From Streptomyces sp. TLI_146 (lineage in GTDB: Bacteria; Actinomycetota; Actinomycetes; Streptomycetales; Streptomycetaceae): a DNA stretch of 64,000 nt. Positions 34,908 to 43,344 of the stretch are shown piece by piece; the first letter of the stretch is position 1; each line of letters opens with the position of its first letter. The DNA lies in contig NZ_PJMX01000001.1 in the NCBI RefSeq assembly GCF_002846415.1, positions 992,001 to 1,056,000 on the forward strand. Direction: 5' to 3'. The notes under the pieces are model-generated. The model was not told where the DNA came from and did no database searches. It saw only the letters and a list, made by a program, of their open reading frames with translations. Position numbers and translations under genes: made by a program.

Positions 34908-35489
34908 ATGGCCTGGGACACAGCACGCACGCGGCAGCTCCTGCTCGACGCGGCGGTCGAGGAGTTCGCCGAGCACGGCCCGCAAGGGGCTCGTGTCGCC
35001 CGCGTCGCGACACGTGCGGGCGTCAACAAGGAGCGGATCTACCAGTACTTCGGCAGCAAGGAGAAGCTGTTCGTCGCGGTACTGGAGTCCGAGCTGCAAA
35101 AGCTCGCCGCGGCGGTGCCGCTGACCGCTGAACAGGCAGCCGACCTGGGCGACTACGCGGGCCGGGTCTTCGACTACCACCACACGCACCCGCACTTCGT
35201 ACGGCTGCTGGCGTGGGAGGGCCTGCTCTGCCAGGACCGGGTGGCGGCGGAGTGCGAACGCACCGACCATTACGCCGAGAAGATCGCCACGCTGACCAAC
35301 GCCCAGCGGAACGGGACGCTGACCGACGCGGTCGACCCGGGCGAGCTGATGCGCGCGGTGATCGCCCTGACCACGTCCTGGTTCACCCTGCCTCAGCTCA
35401 CCCGCATGCTGATGACTCCCGCCGCCAAGGGCAGTCCCGAGCAGCAGCGCGAGGCGCTGGTCACCCTGGTCCGTCGGCTTACCGCCTGA
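34908..35489 (+). CDS. TetR-family transcriptional regulator
   Basis: 193 residues. DNA-binding domain: RTRQLLLDAAVEEFAEHGPQGARVARVATRAGVNKERIYQYFGSKEKLF is a textbook TetR helix-turn-helix. The C-terminal part has VFDYHHTHPHFVRLLAWEGLL and LMRAVIALTTSWFTLPQL, like TetR_C ligand domains. Start ATG 34908, close behind two palindromic operators shared with the divergent membrane protein gene. Probably a ligand-released repressor of both. Confidence 0.92.
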   Translation: MAWDTARTRQLLLDAAVEEFAEHGPQGARVARVATRAGVNKERIYQYFGSKEKLFVAVLESELQKLAAAVPLTAEQAADLGDYAGRVFDYHHTHPHFVRLLAWEGLLCQDRVAAECERTDHYAEKIATLTNAQRNGTLTDAVDPGELMRAVIALTTSWFTLPQLTRMLMTPAAKGSPEQQREALVTLVRRLTA

Positions 35490-35528
35490 CCCGTACCCCC
35501 GGCCGGACCGCCGACCGACCACCACCGG

Positions 35529-36254
35529 TCACTGATGCACCCGGCCAGCTCGATCCGGCGGCAGCGCGAGGATCCTGAACCGCCCCCGCGCGGCCTCCTG
35601 CGATACGGCCAGCACCTTGTCCGCGACGCCCGCCGGCCACATCGTCTCTCGCGTCCACACCACTCCCCGGAGAAGCGACAGGGCGGGGAGGCGGGCACCG
35701 GTCAGGTCGGCCCCTTCGAAACCGGCGCCGCGGCAGTCCGCGTCGGTCAGGTCGGCCCCACGAAGCCGGGCGTGGGAGAAGTCCGCCGCTTCCAGGTGTG
35801 CTCCCGTCAGATCGGCGCCCGACAGATCCGCGCGGGCGCCGTGACAGGCGACCAGGTCGGCTCGCCTCGCCGATGCGTTCCTGAGCACCGCATCCTCGAA
35901 GACGGCAGCGTGGGCGCAGCAGCGGTCCAGGTCGGCGCCCGTGAGGTCCGCCCCGGTCAGATCGGCGCCGCCGAGGTCGGCGCCCGGCAAACTGGCACCC
36001 GAGAGGTCGGCGCGTACCAGCGTGGCTGCCGACAGATCCGCGTCCGCGAGAACGGCTCCCGCCAGTTGACGGCTTGTCAGGTCTGCTGCCGTGAGGCTGA
36101 GCGCACGCTGGGAGTACTCCCTCGGGACACCTCCGTCGAGCACCAACCGCGTGAGTTCACGCATCCTGACGTTGACCGCCGAGTCGGGGGCGTCCTCACC
36201 CTCGCTGTCGGGCGCACAAGGTGCGCCACCCGGGTCACGCTCCGGCTTGTTCAT
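35529..36254 (-). CDS. pentapeptide-repeat protein
   Basis: About 241 residues. From about residue 65 to 205 the sequence is built of A(D/N)LxG-type five-residue repeats (GADLGGADLTGADLTGADL, then ADLSGADLTGAHLEAADFS, ARLRGADLTDADCRGA), forming a right-handed quadrilateral beta helix. The C-terminus (LLRGVVWTRETMWPAGVADKV) caps it. No phage- or quinolone-linked neighbour is seen. Some members mimic DNA and protect gyrase; that is only a family possibility. ATG 36254 is preferred over 36260. Confidence 0.85.
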   Translation of the reverse strand: MNKPERDPGGAPCAPDSEGEDAPDSAVNVRMRELTRLVLDGGVPREYSQRALSLTAADLTSRQLAGAVLADADLSAATLVRADLSGASLPGADLGGADLTGADLTGADLDRCCAHAAVFEDAVLRNASARRADLVACHGARADLSGADLTGAHLEAADFSHARLRGADLTDADCRGAGFEGADLTGARLPALSLLRGVVWTRETMWPAGVADKVLAVSQEAARGRFRILALPPDRAGRVHQ

Positions 36255-36416
36255 ACGCATGACCCTACGCAACGCAAATCCACTGATCCCAGTGAATATC
36301 CTCGGGCGCGGTCCGCTGAGCGGAACCTTGCTTGTGTCCCCACCACGCCCCCGCGCAGGCTGTCCGGGACTCCCGTACCACGGGAGGTCGCCGAGCCAAC
36401 CTCAAGGAGGTGCCCA

Positions 36417-36989
36417 ATGACGTCACGTCCTGGACGCGGTACTCGTACGCAGCGCCTGACAAAAGCGCTGGCCGCTGCCGCCGTACCGGTGGCCGTCCTG
36501 GCACTGTCGACTCCCGCACACGCCGGGGCGCAAACGCTGCTGTACACGAACGGATTCGAGGGCAACCAGCTCAACACGTGGGACCACCCCACCGGTGGCG
36601 ACGCCCAAGCCGGTTTCGAAGTCAACACCGGAACGGCCGACACCGGCCAGAACAACGGATGGCTCCGCGCCCGCCAGGGCTGGGCGCGTGAAGGGACGTG
36701 GGCCGGAATCGACGGCATCACGAGGAATTCGAACTGCACGGCCAGGATGTGGGTACGTCCGCTGGACAACACCGTGGAATTCGCCCTGCGGGTGTGGGAC
36801 TCGAAGGGCAACAAGCTCGGCGAGACGGTCCCCCGGCTCTACCCCAGTACCTACTACCAGTCAGTTGCGACCCCGGCGTTTTCGCCCCAGGGAAACACCA
36901 ACGTGTTCGTCGAGGCCGTCATCAGCTCGTACGACGGAACATACCGGACCGTGCGGATCGACGGCCTGGCCGTGGACTGCACCACCTGA
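36417..36989 (+). CDS. secreted beta-sandwich protein
   Basis: 190 residues. Signal peptide with twin hydrophobic core (LTKALAAAAVPVAVLALSTPAHAG) and a mature domain that reads as a jelly-roll: LLYTNGFEGNQLNTWDHPTGG, FALRVWDSKGNKLGETV, FVEAVISSYDGTYRTVRIDGLAVDC, with a Cys pair (NSNC...VDC). This resembles carbohydrate-binding or coat-like domains. AAGGAGG sits six bases upstream of ATG. No catalytic residues are evident. Confidence 0.75.
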   Translation: MTSRPGRGTRTQRLTKALAAAAVPVAVLALSTPAHAGAQTLLYTNGFEGNQLNTWDHPTGGDAQAGFEVNTGTADTGQNNGWLRARQGWAREGTWAGIDGITRNSNCTARMWVRPLDNTVEFALRVWDSKGNKLGETVPRLYPSTYYQSVATPAFSPQGNTNVFVEAVISSYDGTYRTVRIDGLAVDCTT

Positions 36990-36999
36990 TCTCTGCGGC

Positions 37000-37283
37000 C
37001 CGTTGAGCCCGGTCAAGGTGCCGGAGCACGTGACGTGTGTCCGCCGAGCGAAAGGCCATGGGACGACAGGGTCCCCGTGCCTGGTCTCGGCGGACACACG
37101 TCACCGGCGGCACGAGCCGGGCCCGCGACCATCTCGACGGAATACGCAAGGTACTCCCCACCATTCGGCTGGCACATGCGATGTCGGCCCTTCACGCATA
37201 AATCCCGTCCGTTAACGTCGGCCGTGAAGGCAGGTCAAAGAAGTGCCTGCCGCATCGCATCCGATCGTGTGAGGCGTGTTTCC
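37000..37283. other. intergenic stretch with a long hairpin
   Basis: Apart from the inverted repeat at 37030-37104, this contains smaller dyads (around 37187-37226 and 37229-37250) upstream of the TOBE remnant. No gene recognised. Confidence 0.5.
37030..37104. repeat. 75-bp inverted-repeat element
   Basis: Perfect 19-bp arms GTGACGTGTGTCCGCCGAG (37030-37048) and its complement (37086-37104), with partial pairing continuing inside (GGGAC near 37060-37064 with GTCCC near 37071-37075). It may be a terminator for the secreted-protein gene, or a small mobile inverted repeat. Confidence 0.55.
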
Positions 37284-37385
37284 ATGAGCGTGTCCCGTAA
37301 CCAGATCCCCGGCACCGTCACCGCTGTCACCACGGGCGAGACCATGGCGTCGGCGAAGGTACGACTGGTCGGCGGGGGCCGGTGA
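37284..37385 (+). pseudogene. truncated TOBE (molybdopterin-binding) domain
   Basis: 33 codons: MSVSRNQIPGTVTAVTTGET then MASAKVRLVGGGR. The NQIPGTV-x-x-V-x-x-GE start is the typical beginning of Mop/TOBE domains, which bind molybdate or tungstate and are about 70 residues long. The second half is missing; the frame stops where the GNAT gene starts (GTGA overlap). A deletion joined to the GNAT gene is the likely cause. Confidence 0.6.
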
Positions 37386-37978
37386 ACGTCTCCGTCATAC
37401 TCACTGCCGCCGCGACGCCGACCGCTCCCGCGCTCGTCCTTCGTCCCTGGTGCTCGGACGACATTCCCGAGCTCATCGAGGCGTACAAGGATCCCGCTCT
37501 GCGCCGCGGGGCACGCTCCCCGCTGGACAGCGAGGACGACGTGCGGGGGTGGATGCGGATGCAGGAGCAGGGGTGGGAGGCGGGCGACCGCTTCGGCTTC
37601 GCCGTCCTCGAAGCCGCCCAGGACGCGGCGCCGCCACGGTTGGTGGGCAATGTGGCGCTCAAGGACGTCGGCGCCGGGGAGCCCCGCGGCGAGGTCGGCT
37701 ACTGGACGGCAGCGGCGGCGCGTGGGCGCGGTGTGGCTCCGCGCGCCCTGGAGGCTCTCACGACCTGGGCGTTCGACACCTTCGCAGCCGGTGGTCTGGA
37801 GCGCCTCGAACTCCTGCATCAGATGGACAACCCGGCGTCGTGCCGCGTGGCGGAGAAGTGCGGGTACGCCTTCGACCGGATCCTGCCGTCGTGGCCGCCC
37901 ACGTACCCGCTCGACGGACACCTGCACGTCAAGACCGCACCGACGCACGGCACTTCGGGTGAAGTACGAGCCGAATGA
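37382..37978 (+). CDS. RimJ/RimL-type GNAT acetyltransferase
   Basis: 198 residues. Acetyltransf_3 layout: LVLRPWCSDDIPELIEAYKD near the N-terminus, GEVGYWTAAAARGRGVAPRAL forming the acetyl-CoA loop (RGRGVA), and ERLELLHQMDNPASCRVAEKCGYAF near the end. Substrate could be an antibiotic, a ribosomal-protein N-terminus or a metabolite. GTG start overlaps the TOBE remnant; both are in the same promoter unit. Confidence 0.85.
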   Translation: MNVSVILTAAATPTAPALVLRPWCSDDIPELIEAYKDPALRRGARSPLDSEDDVRGWMRMQEQGWEAGDRFGFAVLEAAQDAAPPRLVGNVALKDVGAGEPRGEVGYWTAAAARGRGVAPRALEALTTWAFDTFAAGGLERLELLHQMDNPASCRVAEKCGYAFDRILPSWPPTYPLDGHLHVKTAPTHGTSGEVRAE

Positions 37979-38034
37979 CGGCGGTCCGGTCTCGACGGAC
38001 GTACGAGTACCCGTATCGCTCCCCCGTCCGCCCC

Positions 38035-38268
38035 CTATCCGCGCAGGAAGCCGTCACCATGGGCGGCGATGTGGGTCTCCAGGGCGCTGAGCGCCTGCTG
38101 TGTCGCGTCGGGGGTGCCTGAGCCGCGCCGCTCCGCGTAGTAGGCCGCCCCGAGCTGCTTCAGCAGTTCGTTGCCCGCGCGTTGCTGTTGGACCTCGTCC
38201 ACCTTCTGCTTCCCCTGGTTGAGGGCGGACTGGGCCTGTTCCTTGGCCCGGTCGAGGAATCCCGGCAT
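38035..38268 (-). CDS. small conserved helical protein
   Basis: 77 residues, soluble and helical: MPGFLDRAKEQAQSALNQGK then QQQRAGNELLKQLGAAYYAERRG and LETHIAAHGDGFLRG. The pattern is that of a conserved Streptomyces hypothetical protein often found singly. No motif for function. ATG start is plausible. Confidence 0.7.
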   Translation of the reverse strand: MPGFLDRAKEQAQSALNQGKQKVDEVQQQRAGNELLKQLGAAYYAERRGSGTPDATQQALSALETHIAAHGDGFLRG

Positions 38269-38456
38269 GACAACCTCCGCGTTTGGTGTGGGCCCATTCT
38301 GCTTGCTGGGACGAGCCGCCCGCAGCAGGGCGCGCCGCTGTACCTGCTCATGGGCTTCGCCGTGGGCGGTCCCGATCGGCGCCCGGACCTGTCGGCGTGA
38401 GGGGACGGCCCTTCGTCCGTATCCTCGTGCGAAAGCCGGATCCGAGGAGGCTTCAG

Positions 38457-38930
38457 ATGGGTTTCGACGACTTCACCGCACTGGTGGACTCTCCCGTGTA
38501 CGTGGTGACCGCCTCGGCGGACGGGCGGCGGGCCGGGTGCCTGGTGGGATTCGCCGGGCAGTGCTCCTTGCGACCCGAGCGGTTCATCGCGTGGCTCTCC
38601 AAAGCCAACCACACCTTCCTGGTGGCCGAGCGGGCAACGGTCCTGGCGGTGCATCTCCTGCCCCAGGACCACGGCCTGGCCGTGCGGTTCGGCGCCCTGT
38701 GCGGGGCCGAAGTGGACAAGTTCGACGGCCTGGAGTGGACCGAAGGCCCGGACGGAACGCCGCTGTTGGCCGATGCCGTGGCCTGGTTCACCGGGCGGAT
38801 CCTTGAGCGTTTCGACGGAGGCGACCACGTCGGCTTCCTCCTGGAGCCGCTGACCGTCGACAAGGCACACGACGGCAGACCGCTGTCCCTGCACCAGACG
38901 CTCGACATCACCGCCGGGCATCCCGCCTAG
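38457..38930 (+). CDS. flavin reductase-like FMN-binding protein
   Basis: 157 residues of the flavin_reduct fold: SPVYVVTASADGRRAGCLVGFAGQCSLRPERFIAWLSKANHTFLVAERA, then AVHLLPQDHGLAVRFGALCG and LEPLTVDKAHDG. It binds FMN and may reduce free flavin with NADH for a monooxygenase, or act as a flavin carrier. GAGGAGG lies eight bases upstream of ATG 38457. No partner monooxygenase is adjacent. Confidence 0.82.
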   Translation: MGFDDFTALVDSPVYVVTASADGRRAGCLVGFAGQCSLRPERFIAWLSKANHTFLVAERATVLAVHLLPQDHGLAVRFGALCGAEVDKFDGLEWTEGPDGTPLLADAVAWFTGRILERFDGGDHVGFLLEPLTVDKAHDGRPLSLHQTLDITAGHPA

Positions 38931-38936
38931 TGGACG

Positions 38937-38975
38937 AACCCCCGGTGACGCCCGATGCGCGAGCCGTCGGGGGTT
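38937..38975 (+). terminator. hairpin after the flavin reductase gene
   Basis: AACCCCCG (38937-38944) pairs with CGGGGGTT (38968-38975) around a long loop, immediately after the stop codon. Confidence 0.45.
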
Positions 38976-39085
38976 AACCCCACCTGGCGTCGGGCGGTAG
39001 CAGGATCGTTCGAGGCGGCCGCTTCCGGAGAAGCTGGGACTCGGCACACACCGCCGTTTCCCGACGATTCCCCAGGAGTTGACTC

Positions 39086-40258
39086 GTGCGCGAGCAGGCA
39101 TGGCAGAGGTTCCGTTCTTCCGGGCGGCAGCAAGGCGGTCGGCCCATAGCCGTGCCGGCCGCGGTCGCGGTGGCCGTGGGTGTCCTGACGATGGGTGCGC
39201 TGGCGCCGCCCGCGGCATCCGCCGCCGCCAGGCCGGACACCGTCCAGCAGGGCCTCGACGCCCTGGTGCGGTCCGATGGCCTGCCCGCGGCCCTGGCGAG
39301 CGTCAAGGACCTAGACGGGCACACCCGTACGTACACCGCGGGCGTCGGCGACGTGGCCACCGGGTCGAAGGTGCCTCGGGACGGTCAGGTGCGGATCGGC
39401 AGCAACACCAAGACGTTCACCGCGGTGGTCGTGCTGCAACTGGTCGCTGAGGGGAAGATCAGTCTCGACGCCTCGGTCGACACCTACCTGCCGGGCGTCG
39501 TACGCGGGGACGGGATCGACGGAAGCCGCATCACCGTCCGTGACATCCTGCGGCAGACCAGCGGACTTCCCAGCTACCTCGAGTACCTCGACGAGGAGAT
39601 CCGGTACTACGAGCCCCGCGAGCTCCTCGACCTCGCGCTCCAGCACAAGGCGCACTTCGACCCCGGGAAGAAATGGGAATACAGCAACACGAACTACGTG
39701 CTGGCGGGCCTGATCGTCGAGAAGGTCACCCACCGCCCGCTCGCCGAGGAGATGGACCGGCGCATCATCCAGCGCATCGGGCTGCGCCACACCTACTTCC
39801 CCGCCCCGGGTGACGCGACCATCCGAGAACCCCACCCCCATGGCTACTACCGGGGTTCAGCGGACCAGCCTCTGCAGGACATGACGGAGATGGACCCCTC
39901 CTGGGCGTGGGCGGCGGGCCAGATCATCTCCACCAACTCCGACCTCAACCGGTTCTTCACGGCGCTGCTCGTCGACGGCCGCCTCCTCCCGAAAGCCCAA
40001 CTGGCCGAGATGCGCACCACCGTTCGCGCCGGAGCCCCCTTCGCCGACGGGGCCCGATACGGGCTGGGGCTCGTGAGCACGCCGTTGTCGTGCGGCGGTG
40101 TCTACTGGGGTCACGGCGGCAGCATCCCCGGATACGAGACCCGGGGCGGAGTCACCGACAGGGGCCGCGCCGCCAACGTCGCGGTGACCGTCCAGCAGGA
40201 CGACAAGACACCCATGAAGCATGTGGAGCGCGTCGTGGACACGGCCCTGTGCCGCTGA
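39086..40258 (+). CDS. secreted class C beta-lactamase-like serine hydrolase
   Basis: 390 residues. Signal peptide (VPAAVAVAVGVLTMGAL, cleavage near AASAAA) then a serine hydrolase domain: SxxK motif IGSNTKTFTAVV, YxN motif EYSNTNYVL, and the HGG stretch GHGGSIPGY in place of KTG. These are features of D-Ala-D-Ala carboxypeptidase / esterase type (R61-like) enzymes acting outside the cell. GTG start has AGGAG about eight bases upstream. It is likely a cell-wall peptidase or esterase rather than a resistance lactamase. Confidence 0.9.
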   Translation: MREQAWQRFRSSGRQQGGRPIAVPAAVAVAVGVLTMGALAPPAASAAARPDTVQQGLDALVRSDGLPAALASVKDLDGHTRTYTAGVGDVATGSKVPRDGQVRIGSNTKTFTAVVVLQLVAEGKISLDASVDTYLPGVVRGDGIDGSRITVRDILRQTSGLPSYLEYLDEEIRYYEPRELLDLALQHKAHFDPGKKWEYSNTNYVLAGLIVEKVTHRPLAEEMDRRIIQRIGLRHTYFPAPGDATIREPHPHGYYRGSADQPLQDMTEMDPSWAWAAGQIISTNSDLNRFFTALLVDGRLLPKAQLAEMRTTVRAGAPFADGARYGLGLVSTPLSCGGVYWGHGGSIPGYETRGGVTDRGRAANVAVTVQQDDKTPMKHVERVVDTALCR

Positions 40259-40280
40259 GCCACCCGGTGCCGGGCGGTGG

Positions 40281-40311
40281 AGGGGGCCCGCGGTAGAACC
40301 GCAGGCCCCCT
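40281..40311. terminator. bidirectional hairpin between serine hydrolase and SDR
   Basis: Stem AGGGGGCC/GGCCCCCT (40281-40288 with 40304-40311) plus four inner pairs after one mismatch, between converging genes. Confidence 0.65.
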
Positions 40312-40353
40312 GCTCCGACCTTGTGAGGGTGCCCCTGCGGACGGCACCCACCG

Positions 40354-41199
40354 TCACTCCGTGTCGAAGTCCGTCCCCCTGGAAACCTTCTCCCACTCCG
40401 CCAGTTCGGCCCGCACGGAGTCCAGGTGTGCCGTCAGGAAGTCGACCGCGTCGGCACCCAGGGCGAGGCGGAGTGGGGGGTTCTCGGCGGCCAGGGCCAG
40501 GCGGATGGCCGCTGCGGCCTTCGCCGGATCGCCGGGCTGGTCGCCATTGCCGCCCTGGACCATCTGCCGGGTCACGCCGACCTTCTCGGCGTACGCCGGG
40601 TTCTCCTCGGAGAAGTACGCCGCGCCCTTGCCGAACAGGTTGGTGCGGAACGCGCCCGGCTCCACGATCAGCACCTTGATGCCGAACGGTGTCACCTCGT
40701 CGGCCAGGGCCTCCGACAGTTGCTCCAGCGCCGCCTTGGTCGCGCTGTAGGCGGAGAACCCGGCGAAGGACAGCTGCCCGCCGAAGCTGCTGATGTTCAC
40801 GATCGAGCCGCTGCCCCGCTCCCGCATCTGCGGCAGCAGCGCCCGGGTCAGCCGGGCCGGGCCGAACACATGCAGCTCAAACAGGTCGCGCAGCTCCTGG
40901 TCGGTGGTTTCCTCGAACGCCCCCACCTGGGTGCGGCCGGCGTTGTTCACCAGCACGTCCACCCTGCCGTAACGGGCCAGGACGTCGGCGGCCACCGCGT
41001 CGATCCGTTCGCCGTCGGTGACGTCCAGGCTGATCGCCTCGACGCGGTCGGGGTGCGCGGCGACCAGGTCGTCCAGCGCCTGCGTCCGCCGGGCCGTGCC
41101 GATCACCGTGTCGCCGGCGGATACCGCGGCCTCGGCGATGGCCCGCCCGAAGCCGCTGCTCGCACCGGTGACCAGCCAGACCTTGGCGCCGTTGCTCAT
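40354..41199 (-). CDS. short-chain dehydrogenase/reductase (SDR)
   Basis: 281 residues. Cofactor motif TGASSGFG, NNAG in VLVNNAGRTQVGAF, catalytic Ser in NISSFGGQ and YSATK. GTARR after the second strand suggests NADP(H). ATG 41199 follows GGGAGCGG. Divergent from a LysR regulator, which is the usual pairing for this oxidoreductase group in Streptomyces. Confidence 0.92.
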   Translation of the reverse strand: MSNGAKVWLVTGASSGFGRAIAEAAVSAGDTVIGTARRTQALDDLVAAHPDRVEAISLDVTDGERIDAVAADVLARYGRVDVLVNNAGRTQVGAFEETTDQELRDLFELHVFGPARLTRALLPQMRERGSGSIVNISSFGGQLSFAGFSAYSATKAALEQLSEALADEVTPFGIKVLIVEPGAFRTNLFGKGAAYFSEENPAYAEKVGVTRQMVQGGNGDQPGDPAKAAAAIRLALAAENPPLRLALGADAVDFLTAHLDSVRAELAEWEKVSRGTDFDTE

Positions 41200-41305
41200 C
41201 TTCCGCTCCCTCGTCAACTGCCGTTCGGGGCTACCCCGTCGACAGCCCTCATCCTTCGCCAGGAACGGGAGATGCGTCCAAGACCCGTTGTGATAGCCAT
41301 GAGTT

Positions 41306-42223
41306 ATGGATGTCCATGGACGCGATCTGCGCTACTTCACCGCCGTCGCCGAGGAGCTGAGCTTCACCCGGGCCGCCGAGAGGCTGTTCGTCTCCCAGCC
41401 CGCGCTGAGCAAGCAGATACGTATGCTTGAGAGACAACTCGGCGCGGAACTGTTCCAACGCGACAGACGCACCGTGCGGTTGACTGCGGTGGGGCAGGCC
41501 CTGCTGCCGCACGCCCACGAAGTACTGGCCCTTTGGCGCACCGCGCAGGCAGCGGTGGAGGAGGCGAAGAGCGCCGGGCGGTGCGACCTGGTGATCGGCA
41601 TGTCCACCAGCCCGGGCCGCGGATTGCTGCCCGCCCTGCGGGCCCGTCTCCTCTCCCGGCATCCGGACGTACGCCCCGTACTGCGGCAGGTCAACTGGGC
41701 CGATCCGAGCGCAGGGTTGGCGGACGGGTCCAGCGATGTCGCCTTCGTCTGGCTGCCGCTGCCGGACGGGGACCGTTACCAGCACGCGGTGGTGGCCCGC
41801 GAGCCACGACTGGTCGCCCTGCCCGACGGGCACCCCCTGGCGGCGCGCGCAGCCGCCGACCCCGAGGGAGAAGTGGACTTCACCGACCTGCTGGACGAGC
41901 CCTTCCTCGCCCTCCCCCCGCAGGCCGGCCCGCTGCGGGACTACTGGCTCGCCCTTGACGCGCGCGACGGCCGCGAGCCACGGATCGGCGCGGTGGTGGC
42001 CAGTGCCGAGGAGACCCACGAAGGCGTCGCAGGCGGCCAGGGCGTCGCACTGCTGGCTGCCGGAAACGCCCCGCTGGTCGCCCGGGACGAGGTGATCGCC
42101 GTGCCGGTCCGGGGCATCTCGCCGTCCCAACTGGCGGTGGCCGCCCGCAAGGACGACAAACGGCCGCTGGTTGTCAGCTATCTGGCCGCCGCACGGGAGG
42201 TGGGGGCCGCAGCCGCCTCTTGA
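41306..42223 (+). CDS. LysR-family transcriptional regulator
   Basis: 305 residues. N-terminal winged helix-turn-helix (RDLRYFTAVAEELSFTRAAERLFVSQPALSKQIRMLERQLGAELF) and a C-terminal co-inducer domain with LVIGMSTSPGRGLLPALRARLL, AFVWLPL and EPFLALPP. Divergent from the SDR gene 106 bases away, its probable target. Confidence 0.93.
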   Translation: MDVHGRDLRYFTAVAEELSFTRAAERLFVSQPALSKQIRMLERQLGAELFQRDRRTVRLTAVGQALLPHAHEVLALWRTAQAAVEEAKSAGRCDLVIGMSTSPGRGLLPALRARLLSRHPDVRPVLRQVNWADPSAGLADGSSDVAFVWLPLPDGDRYQHAVVAREPRLVALPDGHPLAARAAADPEGEVDFTDLLDEPFLALPPQAGPLRDYWLALDARDGREPRIGAVVASAEETHEGVAGGQGVALLAAGNAPLVARDEVIAVPVRGISPSQLAVAARKDDKRPLVVSYLAAAREVGAAAAS

Positions 42224-42274
42224 TCCCCACGGCGTGGCCCCCCGGCCCGCACATCAGAGCTCGCTCGCGAATGG

Positions 42275-42742
42275 TCAGGCGGCCAGCGCCGCAAGCTCCG
42301 CGTCGGCCCGCTCGGCGACCAGGGCCAGGACACGCCCGGCGGCGGCCAGGTCCTCGGGGTCCATCCCGCCCCAGATCCGGGCGGTGAAGGGGGCGGCCTC
42401 CGCAGCGGCAACGGAGATCAACTCGCGCCCCGCGGCCGTGGGGCGGAGGTGCGCGCCGTCCGCGACGAGCAGGTGCTTGGCCAGCAGTTCGTCGAGAGTG
42501 GTGCGGATGTCGGTGGGATCGGCCTTGAGGGAGCCCTGCACCTGGACGACGAGATCGTCCGGCGTCGGCGGGGTGTCGGCGGTGACAGCGGCGCGCAGGG
42601 CGATCTGCTCCTGGAACGTGACGCCGTGCCGGGCGAGGACGCGCTCCAGGACGCCACGGGCGGCGTAGTGGGCCAGAGCGAGGACACGGGGGTCGGCGAC
42701 GGGTGCGGTGACGGACGCGGCGGTGGCTGCTGTGGCGGTCAT
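42275..42742 (-). CDS. MarR-like winged-helix protein
   Basis: 155 residues. A winged helix is suggested by GVTFQEQIALRAAVTADTPPTP, then VQGSLKADPTDIRTTLDELLAKHLLVADGAHLRPTAAGREL. It shares topology but little sequence with the MarR gene just upstream, whose stop overlaps its ATG by 4 bp. It probably senses a ligand alone or with the upstream regulator. Confidence 0.7.
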   Translation of the reverse strand: MTATAATAASVTAPVADPRVLALAHYAARGVLERVLARHGVTFQEQIALRAAVTADTPPTPDDLVVQVQGSLKADPTDIRTTLDELLAKHLLVADGAHLRPTAAGRELISVAAAEAAPFTARIWGGMDPEDLAAAGRVLALVAERADAELAALAA

Positions 42743-43233
42743 GGGGTTGTCTCCCGGGTGCTCTCGTCGTTCGGTACGGACGGGCCGAGTGGTGCGTCGA
42801 GCAGGGTTCTCAGTTCGTCGGTGAACGCACGCGTTCGCGGAGCGTCCAGGCCGCCGAGCGGCTCCAGCAACCGCTGGTGCAGTTCCTGGACCAGCGCGAT
42901 GGCCTCCCGCGTGACGGCCCGGCCCTGCTCGGTGAGGGCGAGCTGTACGGCGCGCGGGTCGCGGGGATCACGGGTGCGCTCGATCAGACCGGCCGACTCC
43001 AGGGCACGCGCCAGCTTCGAGACGTACAGCGCTTCCAGACCGGTGTGGTCGGCGAGCCGGCGCTGACTGGGCCGCTCACCGGCACGGTGCATGCCGTGCA
43101 GCGACGCGACCACCGAGTACTGCGCGTGGGTGAGCCCCAGCGGAGCCACCGCGCGATCGACCGCGACGCGCCACTTGTTGGCGAGTCGCCATACGAGGAA
43201 ACCGGGCGTGGGGCCCGGCGAACCGTTGCTCAT
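42739..43233 (-). CDS. MarR-family transcriptional regulator
   Basis: 164 residues. Pattern: LTHAQYSVVASLHGM, RPSQRRLADHTGLEALYVSKLARALESAGLIER, DPRDPRAVQLALTEQG. Start ATG 43233 sits close to a set of short repeats. It is coupled to the next MarR-like gene by a 4-bp overlap, an unusual pair of two regulators in one operon. Confidence 0.9.
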   Translation of the reverse strand: MSNGSPGPTPGFLVWRLANKWRVAVDRAVAPLGLTHAQYSVVASLHGMHRAGERPSQRRLADHTGLEALYVSKLARALESAGLIERTRDPRDPRAVQLALTEQGRAVTREAIALVQELHQRLLEPLGGLDAPRTRAFTDELRTLLDAPLGPSVPNDESTRETTP

Positions 43234-43236
43234 GAC

Positions 43237-43273
43237 ACATAGAGTACATGGCTACTATGTCCATGACTACTAT
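43237..43273. promoter_or_regulatory. repeat cluster upstream of the MarR gene
   Basis: ACATAG-N12-CTATGT dyad (43237-43242, 43255-43260) and two near-identical 12-mers CATGGCTACTAT (43247-43258) and CATGACTACTAT (43262-43273), 15 bp apart. Probable MarR operator overlapping the promoter; AT-rich compared with its surroundings. Confidence 0.55.
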
Positions 43274-43344
43274 TTTCTGACGGAGTACGAGCGGCTCTAC
43301 GGCTCGTTCGGCTCACGCCGTAGTGCGTCTGCCGCAATCGCCCG

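Noticed and set aside
39086..40258. Antibiotic-resistance beta-lactamase
   Set aside because: The motif HGG replaces KTG and the protein looks like a D-Ala-D-Ala carboxypeptidase or esterase; resistance cannot be claimed.
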